Notes: a model not told the origin generated them from the letters alone. DNA of 64,000 nt from Buchananella hordeovulneris (GCF_001907235.1 NZ_MQVS01000003.1:62001-126000), one strand, 5' to 3'; shown: positions 26,265 through 35,816, counted from the first letter of the stretch. Translations and numbers: made by a program.

Positions 26265-27536
26265 CTACAGGTCGTGGTCGTCGGCCACATCCAGCCAGAT
26301 GGTGGTTTCCGGCGGGACCACGATGCCCTGCGTATCGGCGTCGACCGGGCCGGAAGCCGCCAGCACCTGGGCCTGGCTGGGCACGAACAGCTCACTGGTG
26401 CCGAAGTTGAGGACCCCGAGCACGTCCCGGTTGACCAGGGCCAGGGTGTCGGCGGTCTGCCATTGTCCGCCTTCCACCAAGGCGAGTGCTCCGGTGCCCA
26501 GGCGACGTTCGGCACGCAGGCGGAGCGCAGCGCGCAGCCGCGAATAGGCCGACTCGGGGTCGGGACGCTGCTCCAGCAACAGGTGCGCCAGCTGGTCGAC
26601 CAAGGCGTGGGCCGAAGCGGGACGCTTAGTGTTTTCTAGGCCCACCTCATCACCCTGCCGCAGATACACCGCGCCGGGCAGCAGGAGCACCAGCAGATTT
26701 AACGCCCGGCCGCGCTGCGTCGGGTCGGCGGTAGTGGCAAACCACGAGTCGGCGCCGAGGGGGCCGAAGTGGTCGTAGGGGAAGGGCGAGTTGGGGCGCC
26801 AGGCCAGGCAATCGGACCGCTGCGCGCGCTCCCGAATGTCGGCCGTGATGGCCTCGGCCACGCCCTGCGGGCTCCAGGGCGCCAACAGGAGGCGGTCGTC
26901 ACGGAGGTGGGCCACCCGGTCCCGCTCCAGGTGCCGCGCCAGCGCTGCCGGGAAACGCGAAGCGGCCGATGCTCCCAGCACCACCTCCGTCTCCCGGGCG
27001 GCGATCAGTTGCTGGAGGGCGACGAAGACGTCGTGCAGCAGTTCAGCTTCCTGGTCTTGCCCCGTCAGCTCGGGCTCGACGATGAACCCCAGGTCGATAC
27101 CGTCGGCCCCGCACGCCAGGAAAGCCTCCGCGCGCGCCACCAGCTCCAGCCCCTCGACTTCCTTGTCGCGAATCGGCCGGGGAATCGGGCCCTCGGCCGC
27201 CGTCCGCGGCCCGGGAGTGTCAGCACCGGAAACTTGCACCACGGCTTTCAGCCCGTGCGCGTGGGCCTTATCCACGAGGCGGCGCGCCAGGGCGGCGTCC
27301 GCAGGGGTACGGGGATCGAGGTGCGAGGGGCGGAAGGACACCGCGCTGACCCCTAGGCGCGCGGCCGCCGAGATGCAGGCAAAAGTGTTGTCGAGGGTGG
27401 CGTCGTCCAACTGGGCGGCGTAAATGTCGTAGACCGTGGCGTCTCGCCACCATTCGCGGGGCCCCCGAAACGATCGATAGATCAGCGTCGTGGTGACCTG
27501 GAGGGAGGGCAGGGCGGGGGCAACGTTGTTGGACAT
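26265..27536 (-). CDS. GH13-like protein lacking catalytic residues (probable pseudoenzyme)
   Basis: A 423-residue intact reading frame. The start (PREWWRDATVYDIYAAQ, LGVSAVSFRPSHLDP, HAHGLKAVVQVSG) and the barrel's later part (LNLLVLLLPGAVYLRQGDEVGL) align by eye with the alpha-glucosidase at 19465-21147. The catalytic regions are lost: VPNHT is replaced by VSGAD, GFRVD by GIDLGFI, and the regions with the acid/base Glu and NHD are not recognisable. It is about 140 residues shorter. It is unlikely to hydrolyse glycosides; a role as sugar sensor or binding partner is speculative. No frameshift is visible, so it seems to be maintained. ATG 27536 starts the aligned region. Confidence 0.75.
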   Translation of the reverse strand: MSNNVAPALPSLQVTTTLIYRSFRGPREWWRDATVYDIYAAQLDDATLDNTFACISAAARLGVSAVSFRPSHLDPRTPADAALARRLVDKAHAHGLKAVVQVSGADTPGPRTAAEGPIPRPIRDKEVEGLELVARAEAFLACGADGIDLGFIVEPELTGQDQEAELLHDVFVALQQLIAARETEVVLGASAASRFPAALARHLERDRVAHLRDDRLLLAPWSPQGVAEAITADIRERAQRSDCLAWRPNSPFPYDHFGPLGADSWFATTADPTQRGRALNLLVLLLPGAVYLRQGDEVGLENTKRPASAHALVDQLAHLLLEQRPDPESAYSRLRAALRLRAERRLGTGALALVEGGQWQTADTLALVNRDVLGVLNFGTSELFVPSQAQVLAASGPVDADTQGIVVPPETTIWLDVADDHDL

Positions 27537-27604
27537 TGCCCCATTGTCTCCCATCCGGTGCGGGATGGCAGCAGCGAGCTCGCGCGGACCGATAGGGTCG
27601 GACC

Positions 27605-28897
27605 GTGAGTTTTGAAGTGGCACAAGTTGTGCGACCGCAGTCCCGTAGCTACGACACCGAGGCCGTGGCCCGCCGTCTGCCGGAACCGGACAAGAAACCT
27701 GGCCGGGGGGCGTTCGAACGCGATCGGGCGCGGGTGCTGCATTCGGCGGCCCTGCGCCGCCTGGGAGCCAAGACCCAGGTGCTGGGGCCGGGGGCCGACG
27801 ACTACGTGCGCACCCGCTTGACCCACTCCCTGGAGGTGGCACAGGTGGGGCGGGAGTTGGCCATCAATCTGGGGTGCGACCCAGACGTGGTCGAGACGGC
27901 CTGCCTGTCTCACGATCTGGGCCACCCGCCGTTCGGGCACAACGGCGAGCGGGCGCTGGCGGCGGTGGCGGGCCCGTGCGGCGGCTTTGAGGGCAACGCG
28001 CAGACGTTCAGGCTCCTGACTCGGCTGGAGCCGAAGGTGGTGGACAGGCAGGGGACCAGTTACGGCTTGAATTTGACGCGCGCCACCTTGGACGCCACAC
28101 TCAAGTATCCGTGGGCTGCCGCGGCGGCCCCGCTGCGGGCCGACGGCACCCCGTCCGCCAAGTTTGGCGTCTACGGCGACGATGCTGCCGCCTTCGCCTG
28201 GGTGCGGCACGGGGTGCCCGCGGGGCAGCGGTGTTTAGAGGCGCAGCTGATGGACTTGGCGGACGACATCGCCTATTGCGTGCACGACGTCGAGGACGCG
28301 TTCGGCACGGCCCGCGCCACCCCGGACGCCGTCGTGGCGGACGGCGACCAGATACTGGCCGCCACCCGGCAGTGGTACGGCGAGACGTGGAGCGAGGCGG
28401 AGCTGGCGGACGCCCTGCGACGCCTGGTGGAGCTGCCTGCTTGGCCGTCAGGGTTTGCCGGATCCCGGTCAGACTTGGCGCGCTTGAAGAATTTCTCCTC
28501 GGCGGTCATCGGACGCTTCGTGGGCCAGACGGTGGAGGCCACCCGCGCCGCGTGTGGGCAGGGGCCCCTGGCGCGCTACGACGCCTCCTTGGTGGTCCCC
28601 GCGCAGGCGCGGGCGGAGATAGCGGTCATGAAGGGAATTGCGGTCCGGTACGTGATGGCACCCCGCGAAATCGAGCCGCTCTATCTGTCCCAACGCACGA
28701 TCCTGTTCGATCTGGTGGCGGCGCTGCAGGAGGCCGGGTGGCGGGCGCTGGAGGCCCCGTTTGCGGCCGACTACCGGCAAGCGGACGACGACGCGGGGCG
28801 GCTGCGGGCCGTCATCGATCAGGTGGCGAGCCTGTCCGATCTGGTGGCCCACCAGTGGCACGCCCGTCTGTGTGGGATGCTCTCCTCCTTCAGCTGA
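27605..28897 (+). CDS. dgt: Deoxyguanosinetriphosphate triphosphohydrolase-like protein
   Basis: A 430-residue HD-superfamily dNTPase that removes tripolyphosphate from dGTP and related nucleotides. Metal ligands are in RTRLTHSLEVAQ and ACLSHDLGHPPFGHNGE, with a later Asp in LMDLADDIAYCVHD. The GTG start is preceded by TAGGGT-N6, a -10-like motif that would make the mRNA leaderless; no ribosome site is present. The adjacent dnaG, 40 bp downstream, is a common partner in Actinobacteria. Confidence 0.94.
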   Translation: MSFEVAQVVRPQSRSYDTEAVARRLPEPDKKPGRGAFERDRARVLHSAALRRLGAKTQVLGPGADDYVRTRLTHSLEVAQVGRELAINLGCDPDVVETACLSHDLGHPPFGHNGERALAAVAGPCGGFEGNAQTFRLLTRLEPKVVDRQGTSYGLNLTRATLDATLKYPWAAAAAPLRADGTPSAKFGVYGDDAAAFAWVRHGVPAGQRCLEAQLMDLADDIAYCVHDVEDAFGTARATPDAVVADGDQILAATRQWYGETWSEAELADALRRLVELPAWPSGFAGSRSDLARLKNFSSAVIGRFVGQTVEATRAACGQGPLARYDASLVVPAQARAEIAVMKGIAVRYVMAPREIEPLYLSQRTILFDLVAALQEAGWRALEAPFAADYRQADDDAGRLRAVIDQVASLSDLVAHQWHARLCGMLSSFS

Positions 28898-28937
28898 CGC
28901 GGCCGGGTGCGCCGGGCGCGGGCTCTAGACTGGCGGC

Positions 28938-30854
28938 ATGGCCGGACGCATTCAGCGCGCAGACATTGACTTGGTGCGCGAGCGGGCCGACATCGCCGAA
29001 ATCGTGGGGGCGCACGTCACGTTGAAACCGGCCGGTGTCGGCTCGCTGAAAGGTCTGTGCCCCTTCCACGACGAACGCACCCCGTCGTTCCACGTGCGCC
29101 CGCAGCTGGGTTTGTGGCACTGTTTTGGCTGCAACGAGGGGGGTGACGTCATCTCTTTTGTGCAGCGCATCGATCACGTGTCCTTTGCCGAGGCGGTGGA
29201 GTTTTTGGCGGGCAAGGCCGGGGTGCAGCTGCACTACGAGGAGGGGGGCGGCCCGGCCCGCCCCGGGGAGGAGCCGGGGCGGCGGCAGCGACTCCTGGAC
29301 GCCCATCGCCTCGCGGAGGAGTTCTATATCGCGCAGTTGGCGACCCCCGAGGCGGCCCCCGGCCGCCAGTTCCTTGCCGCCCGGGGTTTTGGGCGCGAGG
29401 CCGCCCGCCACTTCGGTGTCGGCTACGCCCCGGCCGGGTGGGACGGGCTGCTGCGGCATCTGCGGCAGGCCAACTTCACCGACGCCGAGATTCTGGCCGC
29501 CGGTCTGGTCTCGCAGGGGATGCGAGGCATCTACGACCGGTTCCGCGGGCGGCTAATGTGGCCGATCCGCGATTTGACGGGGGCGACCATCGGGTTTGGC
29601 GCCCGCAAGTTGCTGGATGACGACCCGGGGCCGAAGTATCTCAACACCCCGGAGACGCCTATCTATAAGAAGCAACAGGTGCTGTACGGGTTGGACTTGG
29701 CCAAGCGGGATATTGCCGCCCAGCGCAAACTGGTGGTGGTCGAGGGATACACCGACGTGATGGCCGCCCATTTGGCGGGGGAGACGACGGCGGTGGCCAC
29801 CTGCGGCACCGCCTTCGGGGAGGGACACATTCGCGTCGCGCGCCGCCTGCTCGGCGACAGTTTTGACCCGGCAGCAGGCGTGATGTTCTCCTCCGGAGCC
29901 ATCCACGGGGCGGAGGTTATTTTCACCTTTGACGGGGATGAAGCGGGGCGCAAGGCCGCTTTGCGGGCCTTCGATCAGGATCAGCGGTTCGCGGCCCAGA
30001 CTTTTGTGGCCATCGAGCCCAATGGGCACGACCCGTGCGACGTGCGCCGCCTGGGAGGCGACGCGGCAGTGCGGGCATTGATCGCTTCGCGCAAGCCGTT
30101 GTTTGCGTTCGCTATCGAATCGGTGTTGGCGGGGCTGGACACGCGAACTGCGGAGGGCCGGGTGGCGGGCCTGCGCGCCGTCGCCCCGGTGGTGGCCCGG
30201 ATTCGGGATCGGGCGCTGCGGATGGAATACGCCCGGGAGGCGGCGGGCTGGCTGGGCATGGAGGAAGCAACCGTGCGGGCGGCGGTGGCCAGTGCGGGCA
30301 GGCAGGCGGCGGGCCGTCTGCCGGGGACGGGCGAGGAGGCGGGCGCGCCGTCGGCGCCGCCGCTGCCTGCCACGTTCGTGCCGGGGGGACCGGGGGAGGA
30401 CCCAGTGACCCGGTTGGAGCGGCAGGTATTGGAGGCGATCTTGCAGTTCCCGACGGCCGCCCCCGATTTTGACAGGTTGCCGCCCCAGGCCATGCTGGTG
30501 CCGGCTTACCGGGCGCTGCACGAGGCGGTGCGGGCCGCGGGCGGGGTGGCCGCGGCGGAGGCAAGCGGTCCGCGCGCCTGGCTGGCCAGCATCAAGGACT
30601 ATTTGGAACCAGAGCTGGTGGGGGTGTTGTCCACCCTGGTGGTTAACCCGCTGCCGGTGGGCAACGAGCAGCAGGCCGTGGCCTACGCGCGGGGCTTGGT
30701 GGCCGCTTTCGAACGTACCTGGTTGGTGCGGCAGATCGGAGATTTGCGGGCCGCGCACCGGCAGCTGCCGCCCGAATCTGCGCAAGCGCTGGAAGTGTTG
30801 GCGCAGGTGCTGGAGCTGGAGGCCCGCCGCCGAGATTTAAGCGAGCAAAACTAA
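28938..30854 (+). CDS. dnaG: DNA primase
   Basis: A 638-residue primase that makes RNA primers at the replication fork. The N-terminal CHC2 zinc finger reads CPFHDERTPSFH then WHCFGC. The catalytic core is from about residue 120, and the Toprim motifs are VVVEGYTDVMA and FTFDGDEAGRKA. The C-terminal helicase-binding region starts near residue 480, after a Pro/Ala/Gly-rich linker. TAGACT lies six bases before the ATG with no ribosome site, suggesting a leaderless promoter inside the short dgt-dnaG gap. Confidence 0.96.
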   Translation: MAGRIQRADIDLVRERADIAEIVGAHVTLKPAGVGSLKGLCPFHDERTPSFHVRPQLGLWHCFGCNEGGDVISFVQRIDHVSFAEAVEFLAGKAGVQLHYEEGGGPARPGEEPGRRQRLLDAHRLAEEFYIAQLATPEAAPGRQFLAARGFGREAARHFGVGYAPAGWDGLLRHLRQANFTDAEILAAGLVSQGMRGIYDRFRGRLMWPIRDLTGATIGFGARKLLDDDPGPKYLNTPETPIYKKQQVLYGLDLAKRDIAAQRKLVVVEGYTDVMAAHLAGETTAVATCGTAFGEGHIRVARRLLGDSFDPAAGVMFSSGAIHGAEVIFTFDGDEAGRKAALRAFDQDQRFAAQTFVAIEPNGHDPCDVRRLGGDAAVRALIASRKPLFAFAIESVLAGLDTRTAEGRVAGLRAVAPVVARIRDRALRMEYAREAAGWLGMEEATVRAAVASAGRQAAGRLPGTGEEAGAPSAPPLPATFVPGGPGEDPVTRLERQVLEAILQFPTAAPDFDRLPPQAMLVPAYRALHEAVRAAGGVAAAEASGPRAWLASIKDYLEPELVGVLSTLVVNPLPVGNEQQAVAYARGLVAAFERTWLVRQIGDLRAAHRQLPPESAQALEVLAQVLELEARRRDLSEQN

Positions 30855-30881
30855 GACAAGCTGTTACTAAGTGCTTAGAAT
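30853..30881 (+). promoter_or_regulatory. Promoter of the fucosidase gene
   Basis: -35 AAGACA (30853-30858), 17-bp spacer, -10 TAGAAT (30876-30881). The palindrome CTAAGTGCTTAG (30867-30878) sits across the spacer and -10 and may be an operator. The -35 begins within the dnaG stop codon. Confidence 0.55.
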
Positions 30882-30925
30882 CACTCACGTTGGATCAATG
30901 AGGTTCCTACCGAAAGGACGTGAGG

Positions 30926-33900
30926 ATGCGTCTGAGCACTTTCCGGCGGGTCAGTGGAGCTTCCGCGATAGCGGTGTTGTTGGCTCTCGGTCCCACCACC
31001 ACCTACGCTGACGAACCGGCGGTGATCCACCTGGATGTGGGTTTCGCTGGCTCGATGGCCACGGACAACCAGTACACGACCCAGGGCGACGAGGTGATGC
31101 GCGGCGGGCTATCCGTGCACCACGGCGCCACCGTCGAGGAGGCAGCCGACGGGCTGGAGAAACACCTGAAGGTGGACGGCGGCAATCAGCGCCTCGAGTT
31201 CGCGGCCGCCAGCTTCGGGGCCGCGGAAGGGCAGGCCCGCACGGGCTTCAAAGCCGAGATGCGGTTCACCCCCAGGGATAACCAACAAGAATTGGGTACC
31301 GTCTTCTCCTACGGGGGCAACCTGTTCGTGCGCTATCAAGGCGGGCAGCTGAAGTACGGTTTCTCCTCCCACGCCAACGGGCAGTGGCAGGACCACGCAC
31401 AAAGCGCGGCTCTGCCGCGGGCCGGACAGGAACACATCCTGCAGTTGGCGTACTTGCCGCAAGACAACGGTGCCACCTTGCAGGTGCGCCTGGACGGCCA
31501 GGAACTCCCGGCGGTCACGGCTAACGCCTGGGCCCACAACAGCCAGGGCAATGCCAACAAATTTGCCTTCGGGGGCGAAATTAATGCCGACGCCTCGAAC
31601 CGGGGTTTACGGGGCGAATACGCGCGCATTCGGGTGACCGACCCGGGCGCAGATTTTGTGCTCACCCCCTCCACCCCGCCGGGGGAAAACCCGGGTAATC
31701 CGGACTGCGAGTTCGAGCCCTTCACGCCGGCAAACTTTGTCCCGGTAACGTCGGCCGACTGCCCGCAAAAGATTCTGGCGGCAGCCAGCGCAGCGCGCCC
31801 GAATGACAAGCAGGTGCGTTTCCACGAGGCCGGGCTTACCGCCTTCCTGCACTTCGGTATCAACACCTTCTACGGACAAGAGTGGGGGCACGGCACCGAG
31901 GATCCGGCTCGCTTTAACCCGAGCCAGCTCGACACCGACCAGTGGGCGCGCACGCTAGCCGCGCAAGGCTTCCGTTACGCGATCCTGACGGTGAAGCACC
32001 ACGACGGCTTCATGCTCTACAACTCGCGCTACACCGACTTTGATGTCGCCAGCTCTCCCTGGCGAGACGGCCAGGGCGACGTCGTGCGTGACTTCGTCAA
32101 CTCCGCCCACCGGTATGGATTGAAGGTCGGCATCTACCTGTCCCCGGCGGACTCCAGCATGGAACGCAAGGGCATCTTCGGTAACGGCTCGGAGCGCACC
32201 GCGCGGCAAATTCCGACCCTAGTAGAAAACGACGACCGCGCCGCCCGCGTCGCGAGCGGCGACTTGCCTAGCTTCACCTACCAGGCGACCGACTACGGCA
32301 CCCTCTTCCTGAACACGCTGTACGAACTGCTCACCGAATACGGCCCCATCGATGAGGTGTGGTTCGACGGAGCGGCAGGCAACACGGCGGGCACCGAACG
32401 CTTCGACTACGACGCCTTCTACGACCTGATCGGTAAGCTGCAGCCCAATGCCGCGGTGGCAGTGGCAGGCCGCGACGTGCGTTGGGTCGGCAACGAAGGT
32501 GGCCTGGCACGCGAGGCGGAGTGGAACCCGCAGGCCGTCCACGAGGCAGTGCCCGGCGGGCGGATCTACCCCAAGCCGAGCGACACCGCCCGCGACCTAG
32601 GCAGCAGCCAGTCCATCATTGGCGCCGTGCAATCCGGGACCGCCAACTACCTGCACTGGTGGCCGGCTGAGGCAGACACGTCCATTCGCGGCGGTTGGTT
32701 CTGGCACGCCTCCCAGGGGCCCAAGTCTCTGGCTACCCTGCAAGGGGTCTACAACCGTTCAGTGGGACGCAACTCGATCCTGCTGCTAAACGTGCCGCCG
32801 GACCGCGCTGGACGCATCGATGGTCGCGATGTGGCGCGGCTCCTGCAGCTGCGGCGGTGGGTGCGCCAATCGATGCCTTACGACCTTGCGGTGGGACGAC
32901 CGGGAGCCGTGGGAACCACGCAAGCCACGGTGGCGGCCCCAGAGCTGACCGACGGTAACCGCTACACCGCCCCCGCACCGGTACAACTGCCCGCCGTTTT
33001 TGAAGTCGACCTGGGTGAGACAACGGAAATCTCCCGGATCGGCCTCGGGGAGGAGATCAAGGGCGGCGGCCAGCAGGTGGAGGCCTACACCGTCGAGGCG
33101 CTGACCGAGTCCGGATGGGTCGAGGTCTCCACTGGTCCGACCATCGGCTACAAGCGCCTGGACGTGCTGACCGAGCCGGTGCAGGCCTCCAAGGTACGGT
33201 TGACGGTCACCGCCGCGCGCGGTCCGGTGCACATCTCGGCCCTGGAGGTCTTCCGCGCGGACGCCGAGTTCGAGGTTCCGACCGATTACTACCTGGACGT
33301 CACCGCCCCGCAGGCGGGCACCGGCCTGAGCGAGCAGTCGCCGTTCAACACCGTCGAGCAGCTCAAGGCGGTGACCTTCCTGCCCGGGACCACCCTGCAC
33401 GTCAAGCGGGGCACCACCGTCGGCGGCGACCTCGTCTTGTGGGGCTACGGCTCGCAAAGCCGGCCAGCCAAGATCGCGTTCTATGGCACTGGCGCGGACC
33501 CCGTGGTGCAAACCGGGGCCGACACCACGGTGACCTGGGAACAGTATTTGGAGGCCAACGCCCTGCGCGCCCGCGGGTTCGTGGTAGGCAACCAGGCCCC
33601 CGCTGTTACCGACGGGGACGACCCCGCGCTGGAAGAGGTGGCGCCCCCGTCGTACCCCAACACGATTAATCCCCGCACGATCAGCGTCCAAGCCTCCAGC
33701 GAGGAGACCCAGCGGGAAGATGGGCGCGCCAGCAACGTGCTGGACGGTGACGGGGAAACCATTTGGCACTCCCGGTGGTCCGGGGCACCCATCGGCACCC
33801 CGCCCAACGAGCTGATATTCGATCTGGGGAAGGAATACGACCTCACCGCGCTGCGGTACACCGCGCGGTCGCAAAGCGACGCCCTGAACTCGAAGATCAA

Positions 33901-35095
33901 GGACTACGAGATCTACGTCTCGGCGGAGGCCGGGCAGCGGGGCAAACTCGTTGCCAGCGGCGAGTTTACGGAGAGCGCCGACGAACAGCGGGTCACTTTC
34001 GCGGCGGCGCGGGGACGGTACGTAACGTTGCGGGCGGTGAGCTCGCAGTCGACCCGGAACGGGTCCTTCTCCTCGGCCGCCGAGGTGCGGCTGGAAGGCA
34101 CCGTGGGGGGTGGGCAGGCCACGCCGACCCCGACGCCGACGCCGACGGTCACACCGACGCCGACGCCGACGGTCACCCCGACCCCGACGCCGACGGCCGC
34201 GCCGCTCGCGACAGAACGTACGGCGGGGCGCAACCGGGTGGAGACGGCGCTCGCGGTAGCTTCCTCGCTGCCCGGCAACTGGCCGACGGTCGTGTTGGCA
34301 TCGGGCACTAACCACGCCGACGCGCTGGCAGCCACTCCCTTGGCGGCCACGCTGGACGCCCCCATGCTGCTAACCACCGGGGAAAAGCTGGAACCCGCAC
34401 TGCGGCAGGCGCTAATGGACAAGCAAGTGCAGCGGGTCTACCTGATCGGGGGGACCGGTTCCGTGCCCGAGGCGAAGGTGCAAGAACTCCGGCAGCTGGG
34501 GATGCAAGTAGAGCGGGTCGCGGGCCGGAACCGTTTCGCCACGGCCACGGCGGTGGCCGAGACGATGGTTGCCGCCGGGATGCCCATCGAACGGGTGCTG
34601 GTAGCCGACGGCCTGAACCACGCCGACGCGCTCGCGGCGGGGGCGGTCGCGGCCGCCGCAGATGCCGTGGTGGTGCTCACGGATGCCCGCGGCGTACCGG
34701 CCGAAACCAGGCAGTTCCTGGCCAAGCACCAGACCGACGTTGTCGCCGTCGGCGGGCACGCTGACCGGGCGTTGCGGCAGGCGGGGCTGTCGTCCACCAA
34801 GACCATTGTGGGGAGCAACCGCTACGAAACCGCTGCCAAGCTGGCCGACGAGTTCCTCCCGCGCACGGGGGTAGTGGTCTTGGCGTCGGGCGAAACCTAT
34901 CCCGACGCGTTGGCCGGTGGGACTTTGGCAGCGCGGCTGCAGGCGCGGCTGCTGCTGACGGCGGGCAACCAGCTGTCGGCGCCCACTGCCGAGTTGCTGC
35001 GGCGCTCGCCGGAGGTAGGCAAGGTCATACTTGTGGGGGGCGAAGGCTCGCTCTCCGCGCAGGTGACGGAGGCGTTGCGCCAACTGCGTAACTGA
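30926..35095 (+). CDS. Secreted multidomain alpha-L-fucosidase (GH29) with cell-wall-binding repeats
   Basis: A 1389-residue exported protein. Signal peptide to about residue 28; LamG-like beta-sandwich (30-250); GH29 barrel (about 278-645) with HFGINTFYGQEWG and nucleophile Asp481 in VWFDGA; a discoidin-like domain (about 650-785); a short segment like the cap of a beta-helix (788-888, ending without coils); a second discoidin/CBM32-like domain (915-1061); a Thr-Pro linker; then three CW_binding_2 repeats (1093-1389, with ERTAGRNRVETALAVA). It would release fucose from host glycans while bound non-covalently to the cell wall. ATG 30926 follows AAAGGA. No sortase motif is present, unlike the HtaA protein downstream. 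Confidence 0.88.
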   Translation: MRLSTFRRVSGASAIAVLLALGPTTTYADEPAVIHLDVGFAGSMATDNQYTTQGDEVMRGGLSVHHGATVEEAADGLEKHLKVDGGNQRLEFAAASFGAAEGQARTGFKAEMRFTPRDNQQELGTVFSYGGNLFVRYQGGQLKYGFSSHANGQWQDHAQSAALPRAGQEHILQLAYLPQDNGATLQVRLDGQELPAVTANAWAHNSQGNANKFAFGGEINADASNRGLRGEYARIRVTDPGADFVLTPSTPPGENPGNPDCEFEPFTPANFVPVTSADCPQKILAAASAARPNDKQVRFHEAGLTAFLHFGINTFYGQEWGHGTEDPARFNPSQLDTDQWARTLAAQGFRYAILTVKHHDGFMLYNSRYTDFDVASSPWRDGQGDVVRDFVNSAHRYGLKVGIYLSPADSSMERKGIFGNGSERTARQIPTLVENDDRAARVASGDLPSFTYQATDYGTLFLNTLYELLTEYGPIDEVWFDGAAGNTAGTERFDYDAFYDLIGKLQPNAAVAVAGRDVRWVGNEGGLAREAEWNPQAVHEAVPGGRIYPKPSDTARDLGSSQSIIGAVQSGTANYLHWWPAEADTSIRGGWFWHASQGPKSLATLQGVYNRSVGRNSILLLNVPPDRAGRIDGRDVARLLQLRRWVRQSMPYDLAVGRPGAVGTTQATVAAPELTDGNRYTAPAPVQLPAVFEVDLGETTEISRIGLGEEIKGGGQQVEAYTVEALTESGWVEVSTGPTIGYKRLDVLTEPVQASKVRLTVTAARGPVHISALEVFRADAEFEVPTDYYLDVTAPQAGTGLSEQSPFNTVEQLKAVTFLPGTTLHVKRGTTVGGDLVLWGYGSQSRPAKIAFYGTGADPVVQTGADTTVTWEQYLEANALRARGFVVGNQAPAVTDGDDPALEEVAPPSYPNTINPRTISVQASSEETQREDGRASNVLDGDGETIWHSRWSGAPIGTPPNELIFDLGKEYDLTALRYTARSQSDALNSKIKDYEIYVSAEAGQRGKLVASGEFTESADEQRVTFAAARGRYVTLRAVSSQSTRNGSFSSAAEVRLEGTVGGGQATPTPTPTPTVTPTPTPTVTPTPTPTAAPLATERTAGRNRVETALAVASSLPGNWPTVVLASGTNHADALAATPLAATLDAPMLLTTGEKLEPALRQALMDKQVQRVYLIGGTGSVPEAKVQELRQLGMQVERVAGRNRFATATAVAETMVAAGMPIERVLVADGLNHADALAAGAVAAAADAVVVLTDARGVPAETRQFLAKHQTDVVAVGGHADRALRQAGLSSTKTIVGSNRYETAAKLADEFLPRTGVVVLASGETYPDALAGGTLAARLQARLLLTAGNQLSAPTAELLRRSPEVGKVILVGGEGSLSAQVTEALRQLRN

Positions 35096-35104
35096 GGCCA
35101 AACG

Positions 35105-35149
35105 GTGGGGGCGGTTCCGGCAGGCGCCGGGGCCGCCCCCACTCGTTTT
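35105..35149 (+). terminator. Intrinsic terminator after the fucosidase gene
   Basis: Stem GTGGGGGCGG / CCGCCCCCAC with an inner CCGG/CCGG hairpin, followed by TCGTTTTT. One of the few sites here with a real T-run. Confidence 0.8.
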
Positions 35150-35187
35150 TGTGACGGTGGGCGACGGGCGCACTGCCCTGCGTGCGT

Positions 35188-35264
35188 TGGTCCCCCGACT
35201 GGGACTTGAACCCAGGACCGACGGATTATGAGTCCGCTGCTCTGACCGACTGAGCTATCGGGGG
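35188..35264 (-). tRNA. tRNA-Met (CAT)
   Basis: A 77-base cloverleaf including an encoded CCA. Acceptor CCCCCGA/TCGGGGG, anticodon loop CTCATAA, T-loop TTCAAGT. The first acceptor pair is C-G, not the mismatch of initiator tRNA, so it is elongator Met or a lysidine-modified Ile2. Met is preferred. Confidence 0.9.
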
Positions 35265-35321
35265 TGGGAGCCGCGAGGCGTTCCGGGCAGAAGCCTACAC
35301 GGCCTGGGATACGGTGGTGAC

Positions 35322-35816
35322 ATGTTCTTTCGACGCCGTCAACGTCCCCCGGCTGCCGTGGCCGCTCACCTGGGAACCGATAGGCGGGCACCGGCCGTGG
35401 CGTTAGTGGGGGAGCGGTGGGCAGCCGTGGGGCGCGCCGCCTTAGTGGTTGTTGGGCAAGACGGAGTGGAGCTCTCGCTGCCTTTCCACGCCATCCAGCA
35501 CGTGTCCTGGCAGGAGGAGAAGGGACGATGGCAGGTGCGGCTGGTCGATCCGCAGCTGGTGCCGCTGGATTTGGTGCCCGCCACTAGCGAGATTGACGAC
35601 TTTGCCCGGGCGCTGGTCGATGCGGTGGAGCATGCCACGGTCTACTCGCTCACGCGCCAGTTGGGGCAGGGACGCTGGGTGCGGGTGACGGTGCGGCAAG
35701 ACGAGGCGGGACGTTTGGCGGTCGATGCCGTGGGCACGGCCCAGCCCGGGGTGGACGACGCCGCCGTCGCGGCCGTGGTCAGGCAGGCGCGCGGCCATGT
35801 GGGGATGGACACATGA
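35322..35816 (+). CDS. Conserved hypothetical protein
   Basis: A 164-residue soluble protein of unknown function. The N-terminus is basic (FFRRRQRPP). A beta-rich middle (VALVGERWAAVGRAALVVVGQDGVELSLPFHAIQHVSWQ) resembles a small PH-like barrel, with an acidic helix DDFARALVDAVEHAT and a C-terminal VRVTVRQDEAGRLAVDAVG. Similar small proteins lie beside tRNA genes in other Actinobacteria, from general recollection. TACGGT-N6-ATG and the lack of a ribosome site suggest leaderless transcription. It has no signal peptide or membrane segment. Confidence 0.75.
   Translation: MFFRRRQRPPAAVAAHLGTDRRAPAVALVGERWAAVGRAALVVVGQDGVELSLPFHAIQHVSWQEEKGRWQVRLVDPQLVPLDLVPATSEIDDFARALVDAVEHATVYSLTRQLGQGRWVRVTVRQDEAGRLAVDAVGTAQPGVDDAAVAAVVRQARGHVGMDT

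Noticed and set aside
26265-27536. Pseudogene by truncation
   Set aside because: The frame is intact with no stops, has a normal start and terminator, and changes are confined to catalytic regions, so a pseudoenzyme is more likely.
35188-35264. Initiator tRNA-fMet
   Set aside because: The first acceptor pair is C-G, and the anticodon stem lacks the three G-C pairs of initiators.
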